DNA of 54,141 bases from Chloroflexota bacterium (GTDB lineage Bacteria > Chloroflexota > Dehalococcoidia > Lucifugimonadales > UBA3495): contig JAPOQH010000084.1 in assembly GCA_026710825.1 (NCBI GenBank), positions 1-54,141 of the forward strand, in the 5' to 3' direction. Below are positions 20,024 to 29,990 of the stretch, piece after piece. Under the pieces are notes generated by a model. It ran no database searches, was not told where the DNA came from, and saw only the letters and a program-made list of their open reading frames with translations. Numbering within the stretch: the stretch's first letter is position 1; the number at the start of each line of letters is the position of its first letter. The position numbers and the translations under genes were made by a program.

Positions 20024-20377
20024 ATGGCCTCTCACCGCATTGCCGGCCGCAAGCTCAGCCGGTACAAAGACCAGCGAAAGGCACTCCTGCGAGGCCTGAC
20101 TGCGGATCTGATACAGCACGAGCGTATCACCACCACATTGGCCAAGGCCAAGGAAACCCGGGTGATGGCAGAGAAGCTGATCACCCACGGTAAGAAAGGG
20201 ACCCTGCACAACCGGCGGACCGCTCTGAGCCAGGTGCCCAACAAAAGAGCCGTCGCCAAGGTATTCGACGAACTTGGACCTCGTTACGCTGAACGACCCG
20301 GCGGATACACTCGGATTGTCAAGTTGGGGCCGCGCCAGGGAGACGGGGCATCCATGGCCGTAATCGAATTGGTCTGA
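20024..20377 (+). CDS. rplQ: 50S ribosomal protein L17
   Basis: L17 lies near the tunnel exit. The 117-residue product starts [21 protein letters not shown] and includes [16 protein letters not shown] and a conserved C-terminal [14 protein letters not shown]. It starts two bases after the rpoA stop. Confidence 0.98.
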   Translation: MASHRIAGRKLSRYKDQRKALLRGLTADLIQHERITTTLAKAKETRVMAEKLITHGKKGTLHNRRTALSQVPNKRAVAKVFDELGPRYAERPGGYTRIVKLGPRQGDGASMAVIELV

Positions 20378-20399
20378 TCACCTGTCCATTGGCCACCGA

Positions 20400-21296
20400 T
20401 TGCCGCGATCACCTACTGTCCCCGATTCTCATCAACGTGAGGGATTGCCATCGCTGAACGCTCGTTTGACATTTGAGAATGCCGCAAATGCAACGGATCG
20501 ACGGGTTGCCCTAGTGGTTGTATATGACGGGACGGATTACGCCGGATTTCAGTTTCAGGTGGGTTCGCCGACCATACAAAACGACCTGGAAAGAGCCGTG
20601 GGCAAAGCGACTGGTGTTCGAAGCAGGATCCGGGGAGCGAGCCGCACCGATGCTGGCGCTCACGCGTCCGGTCAGGTGGTGGACTTCTCCACTGGCAGCG
20701 AACTGAGCACCGTAACCCTTGTTGCAGCCCTTAACTATTACCTCCCTGAATCGATCCGCGTAATCCGTGCTTTCGATGTACCGTTCGAATTCCACTCCAG
20801 GTTCGATGCTGCATTTCGGGAATACCGGTACAGCATCTTGAACAGAGAGATCGCCTCGCCGTTCTTGCGTCGGACACACCATCTGGAAAACGCGGCTCTC
20901 GATCTGAAACGAATTGAACACGCTGCAACCAGTCTTCTGGGCATCAGGGACTTCCGACGTATATCGACAGGGCATCCAGTTGATCGGAGTGCGGTGCGGC
21001 ACGTTCTAAGATGGGAGATCAACCGGCATCCGAGCATTCCCGAAGTGATTACGATTGACTGCGCCGCCAGCGGTTTCCTACGGCACCAGATACGCCGAGC
21101 GAATGCTATCCTGCTGGAGATCGGCAAAGGGAAACTTCCTGTACATGCTATGGCTGAAACACTATCCGGGCGAATACCAAACCAACAGCCAATCCGAACT
21201 CTACCGGCCAAAGGGCTGTGTTTGAAGTCAGTCCATTACCCCAATTACGATCATCTTTTTGGTCCGAAGGTCAAAGAAAAACATGAAACGCAATAG
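20400..21296 (+). CDS. truA: tRNA pseudouridine synthase A
   Basis: Forms pseudouridine at positions 38-40 of tRNA anticodon stems. The catalytic Asp lies in RGASRTDAGAHASGQVVDF, preceded by VVVYDGTDYAGFQ, the family N-terminus. The true start is uncertain: TTG codons at 20400, 20445 and 20466 are in frame and no ATG lies before the core, so up to about 30 N-terminal residues may be untranslated. The end overlaps rplM by 14 bases. Confidence 0.93.
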   Translation: MPRSPTVPDSHQREGLPSLNARLTFENAANATDRRVALVVVYDGTDYAGFQFQVGSPTIQNDLERAVGKATGVRSRIRGASRTDAGAHASGQVVDFSTGSELSTVTLVAALNYYLPESIRVIRAFDVPFEFHSRFDAAFREYRYSILNREIASPFLRRTHHLENAALDLKRIEHAATSLLGIRDFRRISTGHPVDRSAVRHVLRWEINRHPSIPEVITIDCAASGFLRHQIRRANAILLEIGKGKLPVHAMAETLSGRIPNQQPIRTLPAKGLCLKSVHYPNYDHLFGPKVKEKHETQ

Positions 21297-21714
21297 CACA
21301 TATTTCGCAAAAGCCGAAGACGTTCCCGACAATTGGCGAGTCATCGACGCCACTGGCGTTAGCCTCGGCCGCGTGGCTCGGCAAGTAGCCATCGCGCTAC
21401 AGGGCAAAGACCTGCCGACCTATACCCCACATGTAATCACCGGTTGCCACGTAGTGGTCATCAACGCTGACAAAGTGCGGATTACGGGACGCAAGTTGAT
21501 GCAGAAAATGTACTACAGGCACAGCGGCTACGTGGGGAATCTCAAGTCGTTCCTGATGAGAGACATGATGGAGGAGCGACCGGAACGGGTGGTCCAGCTG
21601 GCCGTGAAGGGCATGCTGCCGTCCACCAAACAGGGACGCCAGATGCTAAGGCGTCTGAGGGTCTATGCCGGAGATCAGCATCCCCACGAAGCCCAGGTGG
21701 GCAGCGCCGAGTAA
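21283..21714 (+). CDS. rplM: 50S ribosomal protein L13
   Basis: L13 is an early assembly protein of the 50S subunit. The ATG at 21283 gives 143 residues, the family length; the in-frame codon at 21259 lies deeper within truA. Motifs WRVIDATGVSLGRVA, YRHSGYVGNLK and AVKGMLPSTKQGRQMLRRL are in order. The start lies inside the end of truA. Confidence 0.97.
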   Translation: MKRNSTYFAKAEDVPDNWRVIDATGVSLGRVARQVAIALQGKDLPTYTPHVITGCHVVVINADKVRITGRKLMQKMYYRHSGYVGNLKSFLMRDMMEERPERVVQLAVKGMLPSTKQGRQMLRRLRVYAGDQHPHEAQVGSAE

Positions 21715-21760
21715 GCTCCTGACATCCCAGGCCATTTCTCCAATCAAAGGCAGGTAATGA

Positions 21761-22171
21761 ATGGTGTTGCAGACCGAAACGCAACAATATTTTTATGGGA
21801 CGGGCCGGCGCAAGTCGGCAATCGCGAAAGTGAGGCTCTATCCCGACGACGGCACGGCGATCATCGTCAACGACAAGCCGATGGAAGAGTATTTCAACTG
21901 GCTGCCATGGCAGTCGACCATTCGCGAGGCTTTCACTGTTTCCGGAACCATAGGACGGTTCCGAGTCCAAGCCCAAGTCAAAGGCGGTGGAGTCAACGCC
22001 CAGGCGGAAGCCATCCGTCATGGCATTGCGCGCGCGTTGGTGGTTTCCGACCCCAACCTCAAATCTGGACTACGTCGCGCCGGTTTCATAACCAGGGACG
22101 CCAGAGTCAAGGAAAGTAAGAAGTACGGTCTCAAACGCGCTCGGCGTGCTCCACAGTACACCAAGCGCTAA
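21761..22171 (+). CDS. rpsI: 30S ribosomal protein S9
   Basis: S9 reaches the P-site tRNA with its basic C-terminal tail. The 136 residues contain FYGTGRRKSAIAKVRL and the conserved end DARVKESKKYGLKRARRAPQ followed by YTKR. It is the last gene of the super-cluster and is followed by a terminator. Confidence 0.98.
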   Translation: MVLQTETQQYFYGTGRRKSAIAKVRLYPDDGTAIIVNDKPMEEYFNWLPWQSTIREAFTVSGTIGRFRVQAQVKGGGVNAQAEAIRHGIARALVVSDPNLKSGLRRAGFITRDARVKESKKYGLKRARRAPQYTKR

Positions 22172-22199
22172 AGCTCAAACATTGCAGTGGCAATGCGAA

Positions 22200-22228
22200 G
22201 GGGCGATTATTTGGTCGCCCCTTTCTCT
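22200..22228 (+). terminator. terminator after rpsI
   Basis: GGGGCGA (22200-22206) pairs with TCGCCCC (22215-22221), followed by TTTCTCT. It lies between convergent rpsI and the ccdA-like gene and could work in both directions. The arms resemble the GGGGCGAA palindromes at 27134 and 53951. Confidence 0.7.
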
Positions 22229-23147
22229 ATAACAGGTCTCCCAACGTCAGCCAGTAGAACACGATGTAGGTGCCAGCCACGACCATCAGCCAGGCGCCGA
22301 CCACACCCACATAGGGCAACGCCGTACGCATCCAACGTATCAATACCGTCCGGGCGACGGCCATCCCCAAGGTCAGCACCATGATGACGCTGCCCATGCC
22401 GGCCGCGTACAACAAGAACTGGCTGAGTGTTTCCAGGAATCCGGACGACAGCCCGGCGCCAACCCCCAGCACCGCCAGGAACAGCGGGAGAGTACAACTC
22501 AGCGAAGCCAGACCATAGCTCACGCCGAACAGCACGTAACCGGATATGTTGAGTTGACTCGGGTCGCCGATTCGGGAAGCGGCACGCTGCGCCAGGCTGG
22601 TGTATATCTTTCCGCCGGTGGCCATGTATGCGCCGGCCCCGATCAGCAGGACGCCCACCGCCAGCCCTATGTACGGCAATGCTGACACCACGACTGCTTG
22701 CGATCCGAACCCCAATATGAGACCGACCGCTCCGAATAGCGCGACGAAGCCCACGGAGACTGACAGGCCCACCATGACCGCCCTGCTTACCAAGCGTACA
22801 GGTTGTCTCCGGTCTTCGTCCTGGTTGCCTCCGCTGACGTACAAGCCCAGATAGGCAGGGAGCATGGCGAATCCGCATGGGTTCACCGCGGACGCGGCGC
22901 CAACCGCGTACGCGAACCCCAGCTTGATCCCCAAATTGCTGATGCCGGAGCCGGAGGATCCCGACAACAGCTCGACAAATCGATTGACGCCGTCGATGCC
23001 CGACGCGTCCCGAACAAAAAGAGCCCCGATGAAAGCGATGGCGTAAGCCACCGCGGCAATGCCTACTGCGATCAAAATACCGCGGCGCGCCAATATGCGA
23101 TCGATGATTGATGGGGCCTCACGGGTGGAATCCGCGGGAACTGCCAT
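22227..23147 (-). CDS. CcdA/DsbD-type membrane thiol-disulfide transporter
   Basis: Members of this family carry reducing equivalents across the membrane for cytochrome c maturation or periplasmic thiol repair. The 306-residue product has about seven to eight hydrophobic segments. It has the two conserved Cys motifs, NPCGFAMLPAY near residue 93 and SCTLPLFLA near 212. AGGAGGAAAA precedes the ATG, and a CGCGGT/ACCGCG hairpin (23167-23183) lies just upstream. No thioredoxin-like or cytochrome gene is adjacent, so the partner is unknown. Confidence 0.85.
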   Translation of the reverse strand: MAVPADSTREAPSIIDRILARRGILIAVGIAAVAYAIAFIGALFVRDASGIDGVNRFVELLSGSSGSGISNLGIKLGFAYAVGAASAVNPCGFAMLPAYLGLYVSGGNQDEDRRQPVRLVSRAVMVGLSVSVGFVALFGAVGLILGFGSQAVVVSALPYIGLAVGVLLIGAGAYMATGGKIYTSLAQRAASRIGDPSQLNISGYVLFGVSYGLASLSCTLPLFLAVLGVGAGLSSGFLETLSQFLLYAAGMGSVIMVLTLGMAVARTVLIRWMRTALPYVGVVGAWLMVVAGTYIVFYWLTLGDLL

Positions 23148-23237
23148 TTTTTCCTCCTGAAGAGGTCGCGGTAATTAACCGCGGGTCCAAGAATATCCAA
23201 CGTCCTGGCCGACCAACCGAATCCGGCGACCCGCCAC

Positions 23238-23567
23238 TCAGCGCACTATTATCGTGCCAGCCACCCGGTCGGACAACGAACGATTATCCTCGTCGTCCAG
23301 CAACATCAGGATTGCATCTGCGAAAAATCCGATTACGAAACTGTGAGCGACAATCTTGACGACCTCTCGCACGAACATCGTGCCCCAGCCAGCCCGGTCC
23401 CCATCTCGTGTGATGGCGTAGATTCCCAATAGCTGCTTGCCCGGGGTTTGTCCTCGGCCCAAGACAATCAGCCACCAGATGATATAGCCGACGATGAGGG
23501 TAAGAAAGAACAGTATCCAATCAAGGATGTGAGCGAACAACCGACGTATTGGGCTGGCTGTATCCAC
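23238..23567 (-). CDS. RDD family membrane protein, short
   Basis: A 109-residue protein with the RDD pattern: Arg in PIRRLFAH, Asp in ILDWILF and a later Asp in FADAILML. It has about three hydrophobic segments and the family motif RGQTPGKQLLGI. The function of RDD proteins is mostly unknown; some have been linked to ion or Na+/H+ transport. It ends in AGTIIVR, similar to the other RDD gene at 25151-25600. Confidence 0.8.
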   Translation of the reverse strand: MDTASPIRRLFAHILDWILFFLTLIVGYIIWWLIVLGRGQTPGKQLLGIYAITRDGDRAGWGTMFVREVVKIVAHSFVIGFFADAILMLLDDEDNRSLSDRVAGTIIVR

Positions 23568-23615
23568 GTTGACGCCTCACTTTGATATACGTCGGATAGG
23601 CGGTGGCGGTTCTTT

Positions 23616-25028
23616 TCAGACGCCCAGATGAGCCTGAACGCCGTCCAAAAGTTCTTCGACGTTGGGGACCGAGTTCGCCTCGCAATAGATGCGGAGCAAC
23701 GGTTCGGTTCCGGAGAATCGGGCCGCAACCCATCCGGCATCGACCAGCCATCGCCGGCCATCGATTTCATCCGTGGAGAGCACCTGCATCCCGGCCAGTT
23801 CGGTCAGAGAGGAATTCAGCAGTCGGTCCATGATGGCCGAACGAGCGGCGGGGGCGAAGTGCACGTCGCGTCGCTGATAGTGGTGCTCGCCCACGGTGTC
23901 GAAGAGGTAGCGGACCATACCGGCCACCGAAAGGCCGCTCGTGGCCATGTATTCCAGGAGGTACAGACCGCTCAAAATTCCGTCTCGTTCGGGTATGTGG
24001 CCTCGGAATGCATATCCGCCGCTCTCCTCACCGCCAAGGATGGCATCATCCGAGACGAAACGCGGACCGATATTCTTGAATCCCACCGGCATCTCAAAAA
24101 TTCCAACGGCGTATTTCTGCGCTAACTTGTTCAGCATCAGAGACGCCGTGACGCCTTTCACCAGTGGGCCGCGGTCCCCGCGTTCCAAGAGGTACAGGGC
24201 CAACAGGGAGAATACTTCCAGGGTGCTGACAAACCGGCCGTTTTCGTCCACCAACCCGATGCGATCGGCGTCCCCATCCAGCGCCAACCCGACGGATGCG
24301 CCACAGGCAGGCACGCGAGCGCATAGTTCAGCCAAGTTGTGCGCTATGGGCTCGGGTTGAGCCATGCCAGGAAACGCCGGGTTCGGTTCGGACCGGAGCT
24401 CCTCCACCGATGTCCGGCCGCCTTCCAAAAAATCTCCGAAGTAACCGGCGCCCGCTCCGTGCATGGCGTCGGCCAACACGTTGAGGCCGAAGTTTCGGAT
24501 GACGTCCAAATTCACCAGACCGGCTATGGATTCGCGGTACGCGGGCTTTGGATCGGCATCCAGCACGAGACCAAGTTTCCGAGCTTCATCGATGGGAAGC
24601 CTTTTGGGATCTCCAGCGGACTCGATGCACAACTCGAGAACGTCGGTGACAGCCTGGCTGGCGCTGCCGCCTTCGGCGGGTTTGAGCTTGAATCCGCTCC
24701 AAGCCGCGGGGTTGTGGCTAGATGTGATCACCACGCCACCGGCGGCGGCGCGATGTACCACATGGTGGCTGACCACGGGGGTTGGCACCGGCTGATTGCA
24801 AAGGTACACCGGGACTTCATTGGCGGACACCACGGACGCAACGGTTTCGGCGAATTCACGCGACGCGAACCGCGTGTCGTATCCTATTACCAATCCCTGG
24901 TGCCCGGATCCGGTGGCGCGAAGGTAGTCGGCCAATCCCTGGGAACAGCGAGCCACGTTGGCAAAGGTGAAATCATCGGCGATGATTCCACGCCACCCGT
25001 CGGTGCCGAATTTGATTGGAGCGGCCAT
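23616..25028 (-). CDS. phosphohexomutase (phosphoglucomutase/phosphomannomutase family)
   Basis: Moves phosphate between C1 and C6 of hexose phosphates for cell-envelope or glycogen precursors. All four loops are seen: the catalytic Ser loop TSSHNPAAWSGFK near residue 105, the metal loop DGDADRIG near 245, the sugar-binding GEESGGYAF near 335, and the phosphate-binding RFSGTEPLLRIY near 440. Its 470 residues fit the family. Substrate (glucose, mannose or glucosamine phosphate) cannot be decided. Its promoter geometry suggests a leaderless mRNA. Confidence 0.93.
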   Translation of the reverse strand: MAAPIKFGTDGWRGIIADDFTFANVARCSQGLADYLRATGSGHQGLVIGYDTRFASREFAETVASVVSANEVPVYLCNQPVPTPVVSHHVVHRAAAGGVVITSSHNPAAWSGFKLKPAEGGSASQAVTDVLELCIESAGDPKRLPIDEARKLGLVLDADPKPAYRESIAGLVNLDVIRNFGLNVLADAMHGAGAGYFGDFLEGGRTSVEELRSEPNPAFPGMAQPEPIAHNLAELCARVPACGASVGLALDGDADRIGLVDENGRFVSTLEVFSLLALYLLERGDRGPLVKGVTASLMLNKLAQKYAVGIFEMPVGFKNIGPRFVSDDAILGGEESGGYAFRGHIPERDGILSGLYLLEYMATSGLSVAGMVRYLFDTVGEHHYQRRDVHFAPAARSAIMDRLLNSSLTELAGMQVLSTDEIDGRRWLVDAGWVAARFSGTEPLLRIYCEANSVPNVEELLDGVQAHLGV

Positions 25029-25034
25029 AACTCG

Positions 25035-25043
25035 ATTCTAGCA
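25035..25043 (-). promoter_or_regulatory. extended -10 promoter of the phosphohexomutase gene
   Basis: TGcTAGAAT matches the extended -10 form and ends six bases before the ATG at 25028. Transcription would start at or next to the start codon. The -35 region (ATGGCG at 17 bases) is poor. Confidence 0.45.
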
Positions 25044-25150
25044 TAGGGCAGGCGACGCGCCATCCCACCGGCTACGCACCCAACATTGCATAACAACGCC
25101 CCATGACGCCAGTGTCTCAAGCGGGGTTTACATCCGGAACGACGAGGAGT

Positions 25151-25600
25151 TCAGCCGCGACGGGTCGAAATCATGGTACCAGCCATCAGGTCCGGTATGG
25201 AACGTCGCTCCCGCTGGTCCCGCAGAATGAAAACCGCATCGATGACCAATCCGATCAAGGTGAGATGAAGGGCTATTTTTACCACGGCTCGGACGAGCTT
25301 TCTGGGGAGGCCTGCGCCACCGCCCCGATAGCGGCGTATCTCCGTACGGGTTAAACGGCGGCCGGGCTGCCCGATCCTGATGATAACGAAGATCCAGAGG
25401 ACGTAGGTGATTACCAAAGCCAACGGCACCTGAATCGTGAGCAAATCGTACACGTCGAAGTTCACCGAATCGGGACCCCTGATACCAAGCCGGCTGTCGA
25501 GTTCCTGGACCAAGTAAAGAATAGCAGCGCCAACGCCCAAGAACGCCAGCCTATCAATCACCCACGAGGCGAACCTGCGCAACGGAAGAACACTGTCCAT
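25151..25600 (-). CDS. RDD family membrane protein
   Basis: A 149-residue protein with the RDD signature: Arg in PLRRFASW, Asp in VIDRLAFL and Asp in LVIDAVFI. Three hydrophobic segments are visible, and an Arg-rich cytoplasmic stretch (RRLTRTEIRRYRG) lies between segments two and three. It lacks the clean GQTPGK motif (RIGQPGRRLT instead). Together with the shorter RDD gene at 23238-23567 it flanks the phosphohexomutase. Confidence 0.75.
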   Translation of the reverse strand: MDSVLPLRRFASWVIDRLAFLGVGAAILYLVQELDSRLGIRGPDSVNFDVYDLLTIQVPLALVITYVLWIFVIIRIGQPGRRLTRTEIRRYRGGGAGLPRKLVRAVVKIALHLTLIGLVIDAVFILRDQRERRSIPDLMAGTMISTRRG

Positions 25601-25783
25601 CGTTTGTCCGAGGCGGGATGAGTATCCCTACTATGAAGATTTCTGAAATTGTACTGACGGGCCTGGCAAGTACACCGTGCATTGTTGTGCAACATTGGGC
25701 GAATCATGACACCCGCTGGGCATGATGCGTACCGGGCATACGGGAAAGCGCGGGCCTATTCGTCCGCCGAGTACACACAGAAT

Positions 25784-25815
25784 CGCGCCCCTTGCCGTTT
25801 CCGGCAAGAGGCGCG
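25784..25815 (-). terminator. terminator-like hairpin after metK
   Basis: CGCGCC...GGCGCG with an inner CTTGCCG-GAAA-CGGCAAG stem closed by a GNRA tetraloop, about 30 bases after the metK stop. The downstream ATTCTGTGTGT is only moderately T-rich, so termination may be weak; stabilising the 3' end is also possible. Confidence 0.5.
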
Positions 25816-25844
25816 TACGAGGTAGTGCGATGCAGTCGGAGGAC

Positions 25845-27092
25845 TTAATCGCTGGCAGCACCAGCCAGAGTGCCGGCGGCCTTCCGCAGGACGTCGGCCT
25901 TGTCAGTGCGCTCCCAGGGGAGATCTATATCGGTGCGCCCGAAGTGCCCGTAAGCGGCCGTCTTGCGATAGATCGGCCGGCGAAGCTCGAGGTCTTCGAT
26001 GATGGCGCCGGGGCGCAGGTCGAAGTGCTCGTTCACCAACGCTTCGATGGTATCGTTGTCCACCTTGTTGGTGTCGAACGTTTCCACCGCCACGGAGATG
26101 GGATCGGAAACGCCGATGGCGTAGGATACGATGACCTCGCAGCGGTCGGCCAAACCGGCGGCCACGATGTTCTTGGCGACGTAGCGGGCGGCGTAAGCGC
26201 CGGAGCGGTCAACCTTGGTCGGATCCTTGCCCGAGAACGCTCCTCCGCCGTGTCGCGCGATTCCGCCGTAGGTGTCGACCAAAATCTTGCGTCCGGTGAG
26301 GCCAGTGTCTCCCTGCGGGCCGCCCACAACGAACCAGCCGCTGGGGTTCACGTAGTACTTGGTGTCGGCGTCCAGCAGATGGGCCGGAACGATGGGCTTG
26401 ATCACATGCTCGATGATATCGGCGCGGATCTTGGCGGTGAACGCCTCGCGATCCTCGGTGTCCTCGTGCTGGCTGCTGATAACAACAGCGTCCACGCGGT
26501 GGGGCTCACCGTACTGGTACTCCACCGTGACCTGCGATTTGCCGTCAGGGCCGAGATAAGGGAGGGTGCCGTCCTTGCGAACCTTGGCCAGCCGCTCCAC
26601 GAGACGGTGCGACAGGTCAACGGTAATGGGCATCAGGCCGTCGGTCTCGTTGCAGGCGAAGCCGACCATCATGCCCTGGTCGCCGGCGCCGGTGGCCCTG
26701 CGGGCGTCGGAGGCGGTGGCGCCGTTGCTGCGAGCTTCCAGCGCGGTGCTGACGCCGGCGTTGATGTCGGGGGACTGCTGGCTGGCGTTGCGGATGACGC
26801 CGCAGGAATTCCCGTCGATTCCGTACTTGACGTCGGTATAGCCGATCTCCAACAGAGTCTTGCGAGTGATCGCGTCGAAGTCCAAGTCAGCCTTGGTGGT
26901 GATTTCGCCGGTGACCATAATGAGGTTCTTGCCGGCCACGGTTTCGCAGGCGACGCGGCTCATGGGATCAACGCTGAATGCAGCGTCCAGCACGGCATCG
27001 GAAATCTGGTCGCATACTTTGTCCGGGTGCCCTTCAGTGACCGACTCGGAGGTGAGCAAGTACTTGGGCGAGGTCATAAATCGGATTGGCAT
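25845..27092 (-). CDS. metK: S-adenosylmethionine synthetase
   Basis: Makes SAM from methionine and ATP. Motifs include [33 protein letters not shown] and the [19 protein letters not shown] signature. I chose the ATG at 27092 ([18 protein letters not shown]) because GGAGGAAA lies just upstream; the longer in-frame reading to 27197 would run through the ahcY end. The 415 residues are slightly over the usual 380-400. It is the last gene of the SAM-riboswitch operon. Confidence 0.97.
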   Translation of the reverse strand: MPIRFMTSPKYLLTSESVTEGHPDKVCDQISDAVLDAAFSVDPMSRVACETVAGKNLIMVTGEITTKADLDFDAITRKTLLEIGYTDVKYGIDGNSCGVIRNASQQSPDINAGVSTALEARSNGATASDARRATGAGDQGMMVGFACNETDGLMPITVDLSHRLVERLAKVRKDGTLPYLGPDGKSQVTVEYQYGEPHRVDAVVISSQHEDTEDREAFTAKIRADIIEHVIKPIVPAHLLDADTKYYVNPSGWFVVGGPQGDTGLTGRKILVDTYGGIARHGGGAFSGKDPTKVDRSGAYAARYVAKNIVAAGLADRCEVIVSYAIGVSDPISVAVETFDTNKVDNDTIEALVNEHFDLRPGAIIEDLELRRPIYRKTAAYGHFGRTDIDLPWERTDKADVLRKAAGTLAGAASD

Positions 27093-27133
27093 TGGTTGGT
27101 TTCCTCCTGGTTTGGCATCGTTGGGGGCAGCAT

Positions 27134-27156
27134 AGGGGCGAATCGTGTTCGCCCCT
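27134..27156 (-). repeat. GGGGCGAA-type palindrome between ahcY and metK
   Basis: AGGGGCGAA and TTCGCCCCT pair perfectly around a 5-base loop in the 86-base ahcY-metK gap. The same arm sequence recurs at 22200-22221 and, degraded, at 53951-53972. It may be a dispersed palindromic repeat that also acts as an intercistronic hairpin. Confidence 0.55.
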
Positions 27157-27178
27157 GCGGTTTTCGCACTGCGGCAGA

Positions 27179-28952
<1,774 letters not shown>

Positions 28953-29011
28953 GGGTTACCTCCTGTGTAACTTCGCGCTGGGTTTCAGCTAGATCGAAAA
29001 TGCGTGAGGGG

Positions 29012-29908
29012 TCAGGAACTTGCAGTCTGCGGCGGGTCCAGGCGCGTGCCCGCAATGGGCCGCAACCGGCGTCGTACTTCTTCCGGGATCATGCTGCGCT
29101 CGGTGATGATGGCGTTGGTGATGGCGGTCTGGCATTCGCACGGACCCAGTTCTGCCAGCGCCGGCATTATGTGTCGCAGGATTATTCGGCTGTTGGCTAC
29201 GTTGGCGATCAGGTTCTCAACCACCATATCGACCGTAACGGCGTCGTGGTCGGGATGCCAGCAGTCGTAGTCGGTCACCCACGCCATAGTGGCGTAGCAG
29301 ATCTCGGCTTCTCTCGCGAGCTTGGCCTCGGGCAAGGCCGTCATGCCGATAAGATCACCGCCCCAAGAGCGGTACATTTCGGATTCCGCCTTGGTGGAGA
29401 AGGCAGGCCCTTCCATCACCACCATGGTCGCGCCCTGGTGAGTTGGGATGCCCTGGCCCTTTGCGCCTTCGGCCAGAACCTTGCTCATCCCGGGACAGAA
29501 CGGCTCTGCGAACGATATATGAGCCACCACGCCGTCCTCGAAAAACGTGCTCGGGCGCGACGAGCGGGTCCGGTCGATCAGTTGGTCCGGCACCACCATG
29601 TGCTGGGGCTCCAGGCGCGCCTGCAGGCTGCCCACAGCGCTTACGGACACGATCTGCTTGACGCCCAGGGTTTTCAACGCATAGATGTTGGCGCGGAAAG
29701 GCAGTTCCGTGGGACTGACCCTGTGGCCTCGTCCATGCCTGGGCAGGAAGGCTACCGGAACCTCCAGCAACTCGCCGATAGTGATGGCGTCGCTGGGCTT
29801 GCCGTACGGAGTATCGACATCCACCACGGCGGTCTCCGCGAAACCCTGGATTTCGTAGAGTCCGCTGCCGCCGATGATGGCGATTTCCGCTTGGGGATGG
29901 TTGGGCAT
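29012..29908 (-). CDS. mtnP: S-methyl-5'-thioadenosine phosphorylase
   Basis: Cleaves MTA, the by-product of polyamine synthesis and radical-SAM or related reactions, to adenine and methylthioribose-1-phosphate. Motifs IAIIGGSGLYEI at the N-terminus, FLPRHGRGHRVSPTELPFRAN (phosphate site) and VVMEGPAFSTKAES, then MTALPEAKLAREAEICY, are typical of the PNP/MTAP family. At 298 residues it is full length. Its product is the substrate of the mtnA product in the same operon. Confidence 0.93.
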   Translation of the reverse strand: MPNHPQAEIAIIGGSGLYEIQGFAETAVVDVDTPYGKPSDAITIGELLEVPVAFLPRHGRGHRVSPTELPFRANIYALKTLGVKQIVSVSAVGSLQARLEPQHMVVPDQLIDRTRSSRPSTFFEDGVVAHISFAEPFCPGMSKVLAEGAKGQGIPTHQGATMVVMEGPAFSTKAESEMYRSWGGDLIGMTALPEAKLAREAEICYATMAWVTDYDCWHPDHDAVTVDMVVENLIANVANSRIILRHIMPALAELGPCECQTAITNAIITERSMIPEEVRRRLRPIAGTRLDPPQTASS

Positions 29909-29939
29909 TACGTCGATTTCCTTTGCTTGATTTACCAGA

Positions 29940-29990
29940 CCACCATCGATTGACGGTGAACAAATACTATGGTGGACGCGCCTTGGCGCG
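29940..29990 (-). other. tandem hairpins between the ASST-like gene and mtnP
   Basis: On the - strand, CGCGCCAAGGCGCG starts at the ASST-like gene stop (29990-29977), followed by CCACCAT/ATGGTGG arms (29975-29969 and 29946-29940). They occupy much of the 82-base gap. They could be RNA-processing or stability elements; no T-run supports termination. Confidence 0.45.
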
